DNA from: Halorubrum sp. PV6
Lineage (GTDB): Archaea; Halobacteriota; Halobacteria; Halobacteriales; Haloferacaceae
Length of the DNA: 64,000 nucleotides
Direction of reading: 5' to 3'
NCBI RefSeq assembly: GCF_003990725.2
Contig: NZ_CP030065.1
Coordinates: forward strand, 236,775-300,774
A program made the translations under genes and the position numbers. Position 1 is the stretch's first letter; every line of letters begins with the position of its first letter. This document shows, piece after piece, positions 45,570 through 53,766 of the stretch. The notes under the pieces are model-generated. The model was not told where the DNA came from. It searched no databases and saw only the letters and a program-made list of their open reading frames with translations.

Positions 45570-45925
45570 GCTCTATTGAAATCCTCAGCAATTGATACAT
45601 TCTGACCCAGCTGCGATCAATACAGACGGTGGGCTTACCATCTCCTAACGTCACCTGATAGTACATGAGCGGGGAAAGCGAGACAGGAACGAGCGGGAAA
45701 GACACGGGAATAGGGATGGCGATTGGACTTGCGATTGGGGTCGCTATCGGTTCTGCTACAAATAATATCGGACTGTGGCTCGCTATCGGAGTGGCAATTG
45801 GTGCTGCAATTGGTGCCGGACTAAGTAACCGTGAATAGAACTGTATAATTCTTGATTGTAGGCAGATCTGCTGACCGGCTGTTTCACACGAGAACCTATC
45901 TGAAGAATAGGATTTCAACAGAGCC
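45570..45925 (-). mobile_element. Segment bounded by IS6-like ends, carrying a glycine-zipper gene
   Basis: Left end GGCTCTATTGAAATCCTCAG at 45570 is an inverted copy of the 55-bp type I repeat (45570-45624). Right end AGGATTTCAACAGAGCC (to 45925) belongs to the type II repeat (from about 45868). The segment is about 356 bp and holds a single 57-residue gene. The element at 47730-48093 has the same two ends in the other orientation but a different interior. Confidence 0.5.
45665..45838 (+). CDS. Glycine-zipper membrane peptide
   Basis: A 57-residue frame. A polar N terminus (MSGESETGTSGKDTG) is followed by repeats of AIG spaced four residues apart (MAIGLAIGVAIGSA, then WLAIGVAIGAAIGAG) and a short tail SNRE. 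This resembles small bacterial and archaeal glycine-zipper proteins that insert in membranes. The longer frame on the opposite strand is its shadow. Enclosed by IS-like ends on both sides. Confidence 0.7.
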   Translation: MSGESETGTSGKDTGIGMAIGLAIGVAIGSATNNIGLWLAIGVAIGAAIGAGLSNRE

Positions 45926-45964
45926 AGAATGAACTAAATTTTTGTGATTTGACAAACTGGTATC

Positions 45965-46975
45965 TTACGGCGTCACGATCAGGTCAAACCGATAGATCGC
46001 GTCTTCGTACTCGGCGACGACGTTCCGGAAGTCGACCCGATCCTCGTAGCTGTCTATTGGTTCAAGATCGCCGGCGATACCGAGCGCTTCTAACACTTCC
46101 GAGAGGCCGTCTGAGAGAGGACTTCCCTCCTCGTACCGACGCGGATCGTCACTGATCGCGTCATCAATCACACTCCGTGCGGACTCGGAGAGACTGCTGA
46201 CTGTCAGATCGTGTTCGACGATTTCGGTTCTCGCGTACTCGTTGAATTCGCTGGGTGACTGCGTGACCCCGGTGACGGTGTACGTCCACTCTGGCACCTG
46301 AACACTTCGTTGCTCTGTAACTGGCCGAAAGTATTCTTCATTGACCTCGACAAAATCAAACTGTGCCGACGGAATCAGGTCACTTGCGTCAGGGTCAAGG
46401 CCGTGATGGAACTCCACAGTTTGCAGCTCGTCGAATTCAGGGTCACCGAGGAATCCATCGTTTCCAGCATAGACCGCGTCAAGTGCTGCGTCAAGCACTC
46501 GTTCATCTTGTGTTGACAGATCGAAGGGACGAGTTTCAATTGTCGCGTCGTCAGGTGGCGTTTCATCAGTCCGCTCGACTGCGAAATGCCATCGATCACG
46601 TTCAAGCTGCCGCTCGTCAGCAATCTGGACGTGATAGAAGCGATCGTTCCGTTTGAGGAATGTTGGATATGGTCTCGTCGTTTTTCCCCACTGTGCTCGT
46701 CTAACGAGCGGCCACTGTTTGACAGTTACACTGCCCTGATCGAACAGTTCCGAAACGTACTGCGTTTTCATTTCGGTGGTGAAATCGACTCTTGTCACAG
46801 CCCTGATCTCCGTGGGGTCGGACCACAGATACGGCCGACCGACCGATGATAGGTCTAGTTCGTCTGCGATAAGAGCGTACTCATCAAGACTACCGGGACT
46901 CAGACAACCGGAAGTTGAAGTCATGACTGTGGAAGCGCCGAGCAGTTGGAGGGCACGGCGGCGGGAACAATACAT
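45965..46975 (-). CDS. Haloarchaeal lipoprotein of unknown function (paralogue B)
   Basis: A 336-residue lipoprotein. I start it at MYCSRRRALQLLGASTVMTS with lipobox STSGC. The longer frame from 47065 runs into IS-like sequence. Shared order with the protein at 32138: SDPTEIRAVTRVDF, FYHVQIADERQLERDRWHFA, FHHGLDPDASDLIPSAQFDF, SPLSDGLSEVLEAL. Role unknown. Its two flanks are IS-like ends facing outward (45925 and 47019). Confidence 0.65.
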   Translation of the reverse strand: MYCSRRRALQLLGASTVMTSTSGCLSPGSLDEYALIADELDLSSVGRPYLWSDPTEIRAVTRVDFTTEMKTQYVSELFDQGSVTVKQWPLVRRAQWGKTTRPYPTFLKRNDRFYHVQIADERQLERDRWHFAVERTDETPPDDATIETRPFDLSTQDERVLDAALDAVYAGNDGFLGDPEFDELQTVEFHHGLDPDASDLIPSAQFDFVEVNEEYFRPVTEQRSVQVPEWTYTVTGVTQSPSEFNEYARTEIVEHDLTVSSLSESARSVIDDAISDDPRRYEEGSPLSDGLSEVLEALGIAGDLEPIDSYEDRVDFRNVVAEYEDAIYRFDLIVTP

Positions 46976-47018
46976 GTCCAGCCGGAGATATCGGTGTTCA
47001 AAACAAATTCTTTGTGGT

Positions 47019-47711
47019 GGCTCTGTTGAAATACTCAGTAGCTGATGTTTTTCACCACCAATCATTCAGTACAAGAGATTGACCGATAGGTCGGTTCAGG
47101 GGGCTGGTCGAAGGTCATGGGTTCCCGGACCCCTTCGCAGAGGCGTTAGCAGTTCGAACCCGCCGCTCGATGAGACCGCTCCCCAGCGCAAGGAGAAATA
47201 GCAGCGGCCAGCCGATGAGATAGAGGTCAAGGGGAGTTCCGGGAAGGAGTGGCTCTGGGGCTTGTAGAACCTGCCACATCTGGTACATCGCCATTCCATA
47301 GATCACTACGACACTGAGGAGAGGTGTCACAGACCCGTATTGGGCGAAAGCTATTGCCAGCAAAGCACCGACGACTGCACCCCCGAGAATCGACCACCAG
47401 AGCCAAGGCCCGATTTGAATACTCACTAGACCTGCCAACAAGTTTGTCAGCCCGTACGCCAACCCTGCTGTTGACAGCAAAACGAGAACATAACCGAGGC
47501 TACCAACGAGAGCTGCTAGCTGTGTCTTCCGCGAAAAGGTGGAAGAATTCGGTAGTACGAGTACCATAGTCTAGGATGGAAGATCAAAAACGTAAGATTA
47601 CGGGCCGAGTGGTAGTTATCGAATATCTGATCACCTCAGATAATAAAATATTTTCAGTGATAGAATGTTTCAGACAATAACACATATAAAGATTGGTATT
47701 TCAACAAAGCT
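47019..47711. mobile_element. Segment bounded by IS6-like ends, carrying a small membrane gene
   Basis: Left end GGCTCTGTTGAAATACTCAG (47019) continues into TTTTTCACCACCAATCATTC, a sequence repeated in variant form at 49006. Right end ATTTCAACAAAGC finishes near 47711. One gene is enclosed (47115-47567). Confidence 0.45.
47115..47567 (-). CDS. Small four-helix membrane protein
   Basis: A 150-residue protein with four hydrophobic segments (LAALVGSLGYVLVLLSTAGL; PWLWWSILGGAVVGALLAIA; LLSVVVIYGMAMYQMWQVLQ; LYLIGWPLLFLLALGSGLIE) and a basic tail. No family recognised. Enclosed by inverted IS-like ends. Confidence 0.6.
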   Translation of the reverse strand: MVLVLPNSSTFSRKTQLAALVGSLGYVLVLLSTAGLAYGLTNLLAGLVSIQIGPWLWWSILGGAVVGALLAIAFAQYGSVTPLLSVVVIYGMAMYQMWQVLQAPEPLLPGTPLDLYLIGWPLLFLLALGSGLIERRVRTANASAKGSGNP

Positions 47712-47729
47712 GGTTTGTTGGATTTATCC

Positions 47730-48093
47730 GGTTTGTTGAAATCCTCTTCTTCAGACAGATTCTCATCTGAAACAGCCGGTCGCTGAAGAGTGCGTATTGA
47801 TAGCCGGACCGTATAAGAGACTCTCATTGCTCGGAAACACTTTCAATGTCGGCAGAAGACCTGGTATAATGGCCAACATTCGTCGTCCTCTCGTATCCGG
47901 TTTCGCCATCGCCGTCGGCACATTACTTGGACTTGTCATTCTTGGCGACAGCTCAGTTGAAGTCGGATTAGTGGGTGCAGTTAGCGCGTTCATCGTTATG
48001 TTCGCGCTGAGGACCTATTTTTGATAAGTTCATACCCTGTATTGACCGTGATCGGGTCAAAATATATCACTTACTGAGGATTTCAACAGGGCC
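47730..48093 (+). mobile_element. Segment bounded by IS6-like ends, carrying a 51-residue membrane gene
   Basis: Left end GGTTTGTTGAAATCCTC at 47730 leads into the type II repeat (GAAACAGCCGGTCGCTGA). The right end is the 55-bp type I repeat at 48039-48093, ending GGATTTCAACAGGGCC. Length about 364 bp, close to the inverted segment at 45570-45925, but with another cargo gene. Confidence 0.5.
47869..48024 (+). CDS. Small two-helix membrane protein
   Basis: A 51-residue protein, start MANIRRPLVSGFAIAVGTLL. The second helix is VEVGLVGAVSAFIVMFALRT. An upstream start at 47797 would add 24 residues that lack character. Family unknown. It is the only gene in its IS-bounded segment. Confidence 0.55.
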   Translation: MANIRRPLVSGFAIAVGTLLGLVILGDSSVEVGLVGAVSAFIVMFALRTYF

Positions 48094-48201
48094 AAAACTT
48101 GGTAAATGGATTCAATTGAGTTCGGATAGCTACAAAATTTTTTTACGTTTATCAGCGTCTTCGCTTGTTTTATTAGAACCGGCTAGACACATTTGATCAG
48201 T

Positions 48202-48975
48202 ATGGCCCTCCAACTCAGCCATGCGGTTAGCGACGGTATTCGGCGGACAGTTTCTCGAACTGGTGGAATCCTATTTCTGGGATTCCTCGCTATCCAGTTT
48301 GGACTCCAAATAAGCGCCAATAGCGCCGTCTTAGGGCTTCTCCCGCCAGAGGCTGCCGAACAGTTTAGTCAGGATGCAGGACTCGCGCTTCCGATTCCCG
48401 GAAGCGCCGGGGTTGCTCTATTCGTTGTGATCATGATATTGAGCTCGACTTACCTCGTTATCCTCTCGCGAACATTTGCTCAACCACAAAGTGAGATGTC
48501 ACGGTTCCCTGCGACATCCATGCGGCGACTCGGTCGGACCACGGTCTTCGCTCTTGTTGGTGGGTTAATAATCACTATCTCGATCATGCTTGGCACCGTT
48601 CTTTTGGTTCTCCCTGGGTTGTTTTTGGCAGCCTCATTCCTATTTTTCATGTTTGCTGTCGCTGTCGAAGATCGCGGGATCATCAGCAGCCTCAAGCGGA
48701 GCTGGGGGTTGACTCGTGGATCCCGGATCAAACTCGGTATACTCGTTATTGTGACTGCGCTCTTTGGTGGCGTAATCGGTGCGGTCTCGCCGTTATTGAC
48801 CCTCGCTGGCCTATCGGTCGCCGCCGATATCGTGACAGTTGTTTTCACAACGGCGTTCTTTGTGCCATACTACGCGATCATCGCGTCGGCATACCTCCAG
48901 TTGCGAGACGGAGAAGGCGCTTCGAACCGGTCAACACAGAACTCGGTTGACGCGTCAGAAATACCCAAACTCTAG
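48202..48975 (+). CDS. Multi-pass membrane protein (DUF7847-like)
   Basis: A 257-residue protein starting at the ATG at 48202 (MALQLSHAVSDGIRRTVSRT; a TTG three codons earlier is less likely). Six or so hydrophobic segments; the cytoplasmic motif VAVEDRGIISSLKRSWGLTR corresponds to the related proteins at 33412 and 34762. Function unknown. Located between a right end (48093) and a left end (48983) of IS-like repeats. Confidence 0.65.
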   Translation: MALQLSHAVSDGIRRTVSRTGGILFLGFLAIQFGLQISANSAVLGLLPPEAAEQFSQDAGLALPIPGSAGVALFVVIMILSSTYLVILSRTFAQPQSEMSRFPATSMRRLGRTTVFALVGGLIITISIMLGTVLLVLPGLFLAASFLFFMFAVAVEDRGIISSLKRSWGLTRGSRIKLGILVIVTALFGGVIGAVSPLLTLAGLSVAADIVTVVFTTAFFVPYYAIIASAYLQLRDGEGASNRSTQNSVDASEIPKL

Positions 48976-49005
48976 CCGACTCAATTTGTTGAAATCCTCT
49001 TTTTC

Positions 49006-49236
49006 GGCTTTGTTGAGATCCTCTGTGGTTGATAGTTTACACCCCCAATCGCTCAGTACAGAAGGTGTTCCACCCACTCTTCTACGGTCTCAATCGAAAT
49101 GATTACATCTCGACCCACGAGCGATGTCTGTTCATGGGTCTTCGTTCACGTACTCTGTGGACACTCCGCCGCTATTGGGCTGACCGCCTCGGTATCCCTC
49201 CCAAGGCTATCGAACCTATAGGATTTCAACAGAGTC
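49006..49236. repeat. Short TIR-bounded element without a gene (MITE-like)
   Basis: GGCTTTGTTGAGATCCTC at 49006 and ATAGGATTTCAACAGAGTC ending at 49236 bound 231 bp. The left subterminal sequence (TTTACACCCCCAATCGCTCA) repeats that at 47040-47065. No convincing gene inside. Another left end, AATTTGTTGAAATCCTC, lies 23 bp before it at 48983. Confidence 0.5.
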
Positions 49237-49269
49237 GTTTTTTATCCTCGACTAACCATCTTCAGCGTG

Positions 49270-49764
49270 TTAGACTTTCTTTACAGCGGAAACTGTTGCG
49301 AAGAGGGTGAATAATCCACCGAGTACAATCGCGATTATCGGTGCGCTCGACGTTTGATTTTTCAAAAACGCATCTCCCGGCTGGTCGGGAGAAACATATG
49401 CGGTTGTCTGTGTCCCCTGTTCGTACTCCTCAATAGCTGATTCGGCGCTTGATTGCGTTTCGTAGTTCTGTTCAATATCTGCAGGATAGATCTTTGTTCC
49501 AGTGTATTCGTTTTCATTATAGCTGTATTCAAACTCAACCACCGGATCGTAATTCGCACCTGGGTTTGATGACGTTCCGCTGTCCGCCTCGATGTCGAGT
49601 TCGGTGATAGTCGCATCAACCTCGACTGCGTCTCGAACTGCCTCCGTCTGTTGTACGTGATCGTATCCGCCGTAGCTGATGATCGCAATCCCGATGAGCA
49701 TGAGCAGCAACGCACCTTTGAGGGTATCGGGGCCGTTAATATTCACACCTGATTCGTTGCCCAT
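49270..49764 (-). CDS. DUF3592-family membrane protein
   Basis: A 164-residue protein, start MGNESGVNINGPDTLKGALL (a longer frame to 49851 is possible). An N-terminal helix (GALLLMLIGIAIISYGGY) and a C-terminal helix (APIIAIVLGGLFTLFATVSA) flank a beta-rich domain with YDPVVEFEYSYNENEYTGTK and TTAYVSPDQPGDAFL, the DUF3592 hallmarks. Function unknown. It lies between IS-like ends at 49236 and 50015. Confidence 0.75.
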   Translation of the reverse strand: MGNESGVNINGPDTLKGALLLMLIGIAIISYGGYDHVQQTEAVRDAVEVDATITELDIEADSGTSSNPGANYDPVVEFEYSYNENEYTGTKIYPADIEQNYETQSSAESAIEEYEQGTQTTAYVSPDQPGDAFLKNQTSSAPIIAIVLGGLFTLFATVSAVKKV

Positions 49765-50151
49765 ACTGTTAATCACCACGAGACCGCTTACAATCAGGAG
49801 ATGGTCGGGCGTTGCTGCGGGAGTCAGTTGACTGCGAACTGACCTGCCCATTCCACCGAGAGCAGTATGGCAGGCGAAGCAGCAAGCGTCGCTGTATGTG
49901 TCGTCCGATTGACCAACTTTCCTGTTGGAGGGCTGAATACATTGCCTTGGAGTTCACTCACCTAGCAACTAAAAATTGTATATTGTTACTGTACGATCAG
50001 TGTTCGACTAAGAACGCTCTGTTGAAATCCTATTGGTCAGATAGATTTTACCTGAAACAGCCGGTCGATGAGAGCTGCGAGTTGACCGGCTAGAATCCTA
50101 CCAATCCGAGACACTACGAACTATATGAAAAGTCTGACCACCTTCGTTGAC

Positions 50152-50843
50152 GGCGATGTTAAGTTAAGGATGAGGCGGTCGGTGTTCCGAATGGTCTATG
50201 TCCGAATCCAACCGCCTCAACGGCTCTACTAAATGGATTGACTTGGAGTTTGTGGAGCGTGAGCGGACACCCTACGAGATCATTGAAACCGGTATTCAGC
50301 TCCATCTTGCTGGCCTATCACTTTCGAATACCAAACAGTATCTTGAGAATTTGGGTGTCGAGCGAAGCCGAACAGCAATCCACAACTGGATTCAAAAGGC
50401 CGATCTACAGCCAGCTAACGGTGCGAGCCCGAATCGCGTTGCGGTCGACGAGACTGCGATTCAGATCGACTCAGACCGATTCTGGCTGTATGCCGCCGTA
50501 GATCCTCGTACAAACGAATTCCTCCACGTTGACGTATTTCCCGTTCAAAACCAACAATTTACTTTGGTGTTTCTCCGCGATCTCAGAGAGAAACACCACG
50601 TTGACGACGCGATCTTTCTGGTTGATGCTGGCGGACATCTCACAGCTGCGCTCTCACGTACTTCGCTCCGATTTCAAATTACTCGTCATGGAAATCGGAA
50701 TGCTGTCGAACGTGTCTTTAGAGAAGTAAAACGACGAACATCCTCGTTTTCAAATACGTTTAGAAATGCGGAGCCGACGGCGGTAGAATCATGGCTCCAA
50801 GCCTTCGCCGTCTGCTGGAATCGATGCTTAACTTAACACGACC
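50152..50843 (+). mobile_element. IS6-family insertion sequence, copy 2
   Basis: Starts GGCGATGTTAAGTTAAG and ends with the complement of GGTCGTGTTAAGTTAAG, giving 692 bp as in copy 1 at 2748-3439. The flanks TCGTTGAC and TTCGGTAA are not duplications. The orientation is opposite to copy 1, so the two bracket 47 kb as inverted repeats. Confidence 0.8.
50198..50836 (+). CDS. IS6-family transposase (copy 2)
   Basis: A 212-residue DDE transposase nearly identical to that at 2755-3393. Catalytic D84, D143 and E171 are in VAVDETAIQ, FLVDAGGH and NAVERVFREVKRR. Differences include NGSTKWIDL at the N terminus and NRCLT at the end. No defect is seen. Confidence 0.85.
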   Translation: MSESNRLNGSTKWIDLEFVERERTPYEIIETGIQLHLAGLSLSNTKQYLENLGVERSRTAIHNWIQKADLQPANGASPNRVAVDETAIQIDSDRFWLYAAVDPRTNEFLHVDVFPVQNQQFTLVFLRDLREKHHVDDAIFLVDAGGHLTAALSRTSLRFQITRHGNRNAVERVFREVKRRTSSFSNTFRNAEPTAVESWLQAFAVCWNRCLT

Positions 50844-51059
50844 TTCGGTAACAACTTACAGAAGACAAGACTAGCCACGATACGTGTATTGACCTACACC
50901 GGGGAAAAATATATCACTTGTTGAGGATTTCAACAAAGCCTCCCTGTCGATATTCAGTAGCGATGTCTGTTTGCTGAGTACAACCTCTGTATCGGTCACA
51001 CCGGTACTGACAGACACTGAGTAGGTGGAAGAGGACCTGCTGAATAGAGGGCGCGAGCC

Positions 51060-51188
51060 TTGTTTAGACGCTCCCGACGGCTGCGGTTAGTTGCTCTCTT
51101 GGATGAACTGAATCACTCCAAAAGTAGCTCTCTACCCGATCTCGTCCGTGGGATAGCGACTGTAGAACACGAACTGCACCGCGTCTAA
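51060..51188 (+). pseudogene. Fragment of a DUF7344-like regulatory domain
   Basis: A 42-residue frame (LFRRSRRLRLVALLDELNHS then KSSSLPDLVRGIATVEHELH and RV) resembles the small helical domain of haloarchaeal DUF7344 proteins. It is flanked by a perfect 13-bp inverted repeat, CTTGTTTAGACGC (51059-51071) and its complement (51181-51193). Sequence left of it (50970-51020) is a diverged copy of the type IV IS-like repeat. Confidence 0.4.
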
Positions 51189-51264
51189 ACAAGACCGAGG
51201 GCGCGCATCCTGCGACGGATGTCACACCGCAGCCCGCACAATAGAGGGGACTGACAGGAAGTAG

Positions 51265-51912
51265 TCACGACGGTACAAATAGCCCAAACGGACGGAAAAA
51301 CCGGGCCAGAGCGCGCCGGGTGTTGTCTCTGATGAACGCCCACGTCCCGATTTTCGACTCGTCAAGGTGCCACTGACCGCCGTCCTTGTAGGCGGTGTCC
51401 GCCTGCTCGTGGTAGTTCAGTGCCTCATGGACACGTGACTCGGTCATGTCACAGGCGTCAGCGAGTTCCGGGACCGTCTTCGGGCCGTCCTTCAGTTCCT
51501 CGGCGACGAGATGGCCGACCTGCATCGACAGAAACACTTCACTGGAGTCGGCGTCAGCCATCTCGTCGTCACCTGATCGGATGCCTTCCCGGAGGCTATA
51601 GAGTGCGTCTAGCATCAGCCAGCCACCGCCGCCGACTCCGACCGCGGCGACGGTGGTGTCTCCCTGCGCCCAATAGGCGACCCCACCGGCAGCTACGATA
51701 ATGAGGCCGAGCGCGAGTCGGAAGTGGCGTTCATCCAGTCCAGGTAACGGGCTCGCGAGTTCGGCAGACTCACCCACGAGTACGATAGCCGCGACGATGA
51801 TGGTTTGTGACCAAGTGAAGCCGAACGCGATACCGAACAGTGCGATCAGCCCCACCGCGTAGGCGGCACGACGGACGAGGCTGGTGCCGAGGAGGGGGCC
51901 GGTCGAGGACAT
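51265..51912 (-). CDS. Membrane protein with C-terminal winged-helix domain
   Basis: A 215-residue protein. Three or four hydrophobic helices lie in the first 105 residues (AAYAVGLIALFGIAFGFTWS and following). From residue 125 there is a winged-helix-like domain (AEELKDGPKTVPELADACDM, TESRVHEALNYHEQADTAYK, DGGQWHLDESKIGTW). A membrane-bound regulator is a reasonable reading. No obvious target beyond its neighbours. Confidence 0.65.
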   Translation of the reverse strand: MSSTGPLLGTSLVRRAAYAVGLIALFGIAFGFTWSQTIIVAAIVLVGESAELASPLPGLDERHFRLALGLIIVAAGGVAYWAQGDTTVAAVGVGGGGWLMLDALYSLREGIRSGDDEMADADSSEVFLSMQVGHLVAEELKDGPKTVPELADACDMTESRVHEALNYHEQADTAYKDGGQWHLDESKIGTWAFIRDNTRRALARFFRPFGLFVPS

Positions 51913-51996
51913 TACGTGTCAGGAAAGAGCCCAATCGTTAAAACAGTCAGCCCACGGTACCATGGTCGGAAACACTAATGCGGATGTGTCGTTGCT

Positions 51997-52054
51997 GACT
52001 ACATCTGTATCTCGCACACCGATCCTATCAGTTCCAAATGTTCTCAACAGGGCC
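51997..52054 (+). repeat. Type IV IS-like right end
   Basis: CTGTATCTCGCACACCGATC continues into CTATCAGTTCC and ends TTCTCAACAGGGCC at 52054. The same sequence with TTTCAACAGAGTC is at 39463-39518. A diverged left-facing copy begins at about 45504 (GGCTCTGTTGGACTCCTTAG). The right end marks the last gene junction of the mosaic region. Confidence 0.5.
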
Positions 52055-52139
52055 GTTGACGACGGATTTCTGGGAGTCCGCGTCAAACCCCACTCTCGGA
52101 CCGACCCCCATTTGTGCCGAGGGAGTTAGGTGAGGTGGT

Positions 52140-52982
52140 TTACATGAGGGCTGGAGCGACGCCGAGGGCGGCAGTCGCAAAAAGAACCGCGACGTATCCG
52201 GTAGCGACGAGGAATACCACGCGTCGCGGATGGTCGACGAGGCCCCGACGGTGTCCAACTGCCGCGAGGTAGCCAGTCAGCGGCAACAGCTGGAGGGCGT
52301 GGAGGCCGACGAAGTGCGCTAGGCGGAAGTCTCCGACGAGCTGCCAGCCGACGACCGGGACCGTCGGCTCCGCCGTCTCGACGACCCGAGACTGGATCGC
52401 GATCATCGCCGCTCCTTCGAACGCGCCAACGACGAACCACCCGATGCCGAGAAGAATGCCCGCGGCGAACGCTGGGTGGACATCGAACTCGTTGTAGCGC
52501 GCTCGAACCGCCAACGCGCCGATCGCGACGGTGACGACGACAATTGTAACACCCATGACGCCCCCGATCGCCCCGTCGAGGACCGTCGCCCGATTAAAAT
52601 GAGACCCAACACCGCGCGCGGCTTGTCCGCCGATAAGGACTATTTCAATGAGGAGACCGACGCTGACGATCCGGGAGACACGGCGGCGAAAGTCCGGGTC
52701 AACCGGGAGGTGGACACTGAGCCAGCCGAGCGTCGCGCACACGAGCGCGATCGAGCCGGTGAACTTCGCTGGCTTGAGCCACGCCGGCTCGCCGTTGACG
52801 ACCATCGGGTCCAAGACGGTGCCGACGGCGAAGGCACCGAACAGGACAGCGTTGATCGCGGCCACGGCGGACAGAACCGGATCGCGGCGCCGCAGCTCTC
52901 CGATCGACGTGGCGATCGTTTGCGCCATCGTCCGCAGCGTCGTCCGTCCTCTCGTGGCCGCAGCGACCGACTCGGAGTTCAT
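52140..52982 (-). CDS. Seven-helix membrane protein, unknown
   Basis: A 280-residue polytopic protein. Hydrophobic segments are spread throughout, e.g. VLSAVAAINAVLFGAFAVGT, VTIVVVTVAIGALAVRARYN and VVFLVATGYVAVLFATAALG. A conserved-looking RLAHFVGLHALQLLPLTGYL contains two histidines seven residues... apart on one helix face, which could be heme or metal ligands, but this is speculative. The true start may be the ATG at 52931. Divergent from the HTH gene at 53059. Confidence 0.55.
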   Translation of the reverse strand: MNSESVAAATRGRTTLRTMAQTIATSIGELRRRDPVLSAVAAINAVLFGAFAVGTVLDPMVVNGEPAWLKPAKFTGSIALVCATLGWLSVHLPVDPDFRRRVSRIVSVGLLIEIVLIGGQAARGVGSHFNRATVLDGAIGGVMGVTIVVVTVAIGALAVRARYNEFDVHPAFAAGILLGIGWFVVGAFEGAAMIAIQSRVVETAEPTVPVVGWQLVGDFRLAHFVGLHALQLLPLTGYLAAVGHRRGLVDHPRRVVFLVATGYVAVLFATAALGVAPALM

Positions 52983-53058
52983 ACTACAGTGTTGCCGGGC
53001 GATTCATGTGTGCGTGACCCCAACATGTTGGTACCTGTCCGAAGCGGCAGTAACCAGC

Positions 53059-53693
53059 ATGATCGACGCCCGATTCCGCATTCGCCTTCCGCCGGACCTG
53101 TACATCACTGACCTGTCGGAGGCGTTCCCCGATGCGACCTTTCGCCTGCTATCCGGCGTCCACAGCGGCGCCACCGCGAAAGAACTCGGTGAGGTGCTGG
53201 CTCGAACTCCTGGGTCGGTCGCAGCAGCGTTTCGCGAACATGAGGCGGTCGACGCGTACGAGGTGTTGGAACGTACCGATGACCGGCTCCTCGCGACGTA
53301 CGAGACGACCGACGTCGACCTCTACGCATTCGTCGAGTCCGGAGGGTTCCCGCCTGAGTTTCCGATCGAAGTTCGGAACGGGTTCTACGAGTTCGACCTA
53401 ACTGGTACTCGCGGGGAGTTCGACCAGCTCCGGGAGGCGCTAGAATCGAGCGGTACCGAGTACGAACTCCTCTCAAAGGTAAACAAGAACGGGCAGACCG
53501 ACTCCTCACACGCCGACAAGAGGAACTCCTCGCCGCCGGCCTCAGAGAAGGGTACTTCGAGGTCCCGAGAGGGTGTACGCTGGCGGATCTCGCCGACGTA
53601 GTTGGTGTGGACAAGTCGACCGCGAGCGGGATCGTCCGGCGGGCGCAGGCTCGGCTTATTGCGTGGTACCTGACCGACGTGAAGGCCGAGTGA
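53059..53693 (+). pseudogene. Bat-type HTH regulator split by a frameshift
   Basis: The first 145 codons encode an acidic sensor-like domain (LSGVHSGATAKELGEVLART; VESGGFPPEFPIEVRNGFYE). The bacterio-opsin-activator HTH follows in another frame: LLTRRQEELLAAGLREGYFE, PRGCTLADLADVVGVDKSTA and SGIVRRAQARLIAWYL, with a stop at 53691-53693. The total length of 635 bp is one base short of a whole number of codons, so one base has been lost near 53495-53505. A sequencing slip or a real null allele are both possible. Confidence 0.75.
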
Positions 53694-53766
53694 CGAGCGG
53701 GTGGGTTCGTCACAATTCTTTGCGCTGATCTACTCTGTTGAATCCTCAGGAAGCGTCCGAATCGGA

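Larger units (their letters stand above)
50015..50940 (+). mobile_element. TIR-bounded segment disrupted by IS6 copy 2
   Basis: A type II left end (CTCTGTTGAAATCCTATT at about 50017; subterminal CTGAAACAGCCGGTCGAT) and a type I right end (50886-50940, GGATTTCAACAAAGCC) enclose the IS6 copy at 50152-50843. Without the IS about 230 bp of segment remain and no cargo gene is left. Confidence 0.45.

Noticed and set aside
45541..45918. 125-codon proline/isoleucine-rich frame on the complement
   Set aside because: It is the mirror of the glycine-zipper gene at 45665 (+) plus IS-like ends. The repetitive API/ATPIA pattern is what AIG codons give in reverse.
51884..52129. 81-codon plus-strand frame
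   Set aside because: Same translated repeat (SVSRTPILSVP), overlapping the start of the real gene at 51265-51912.
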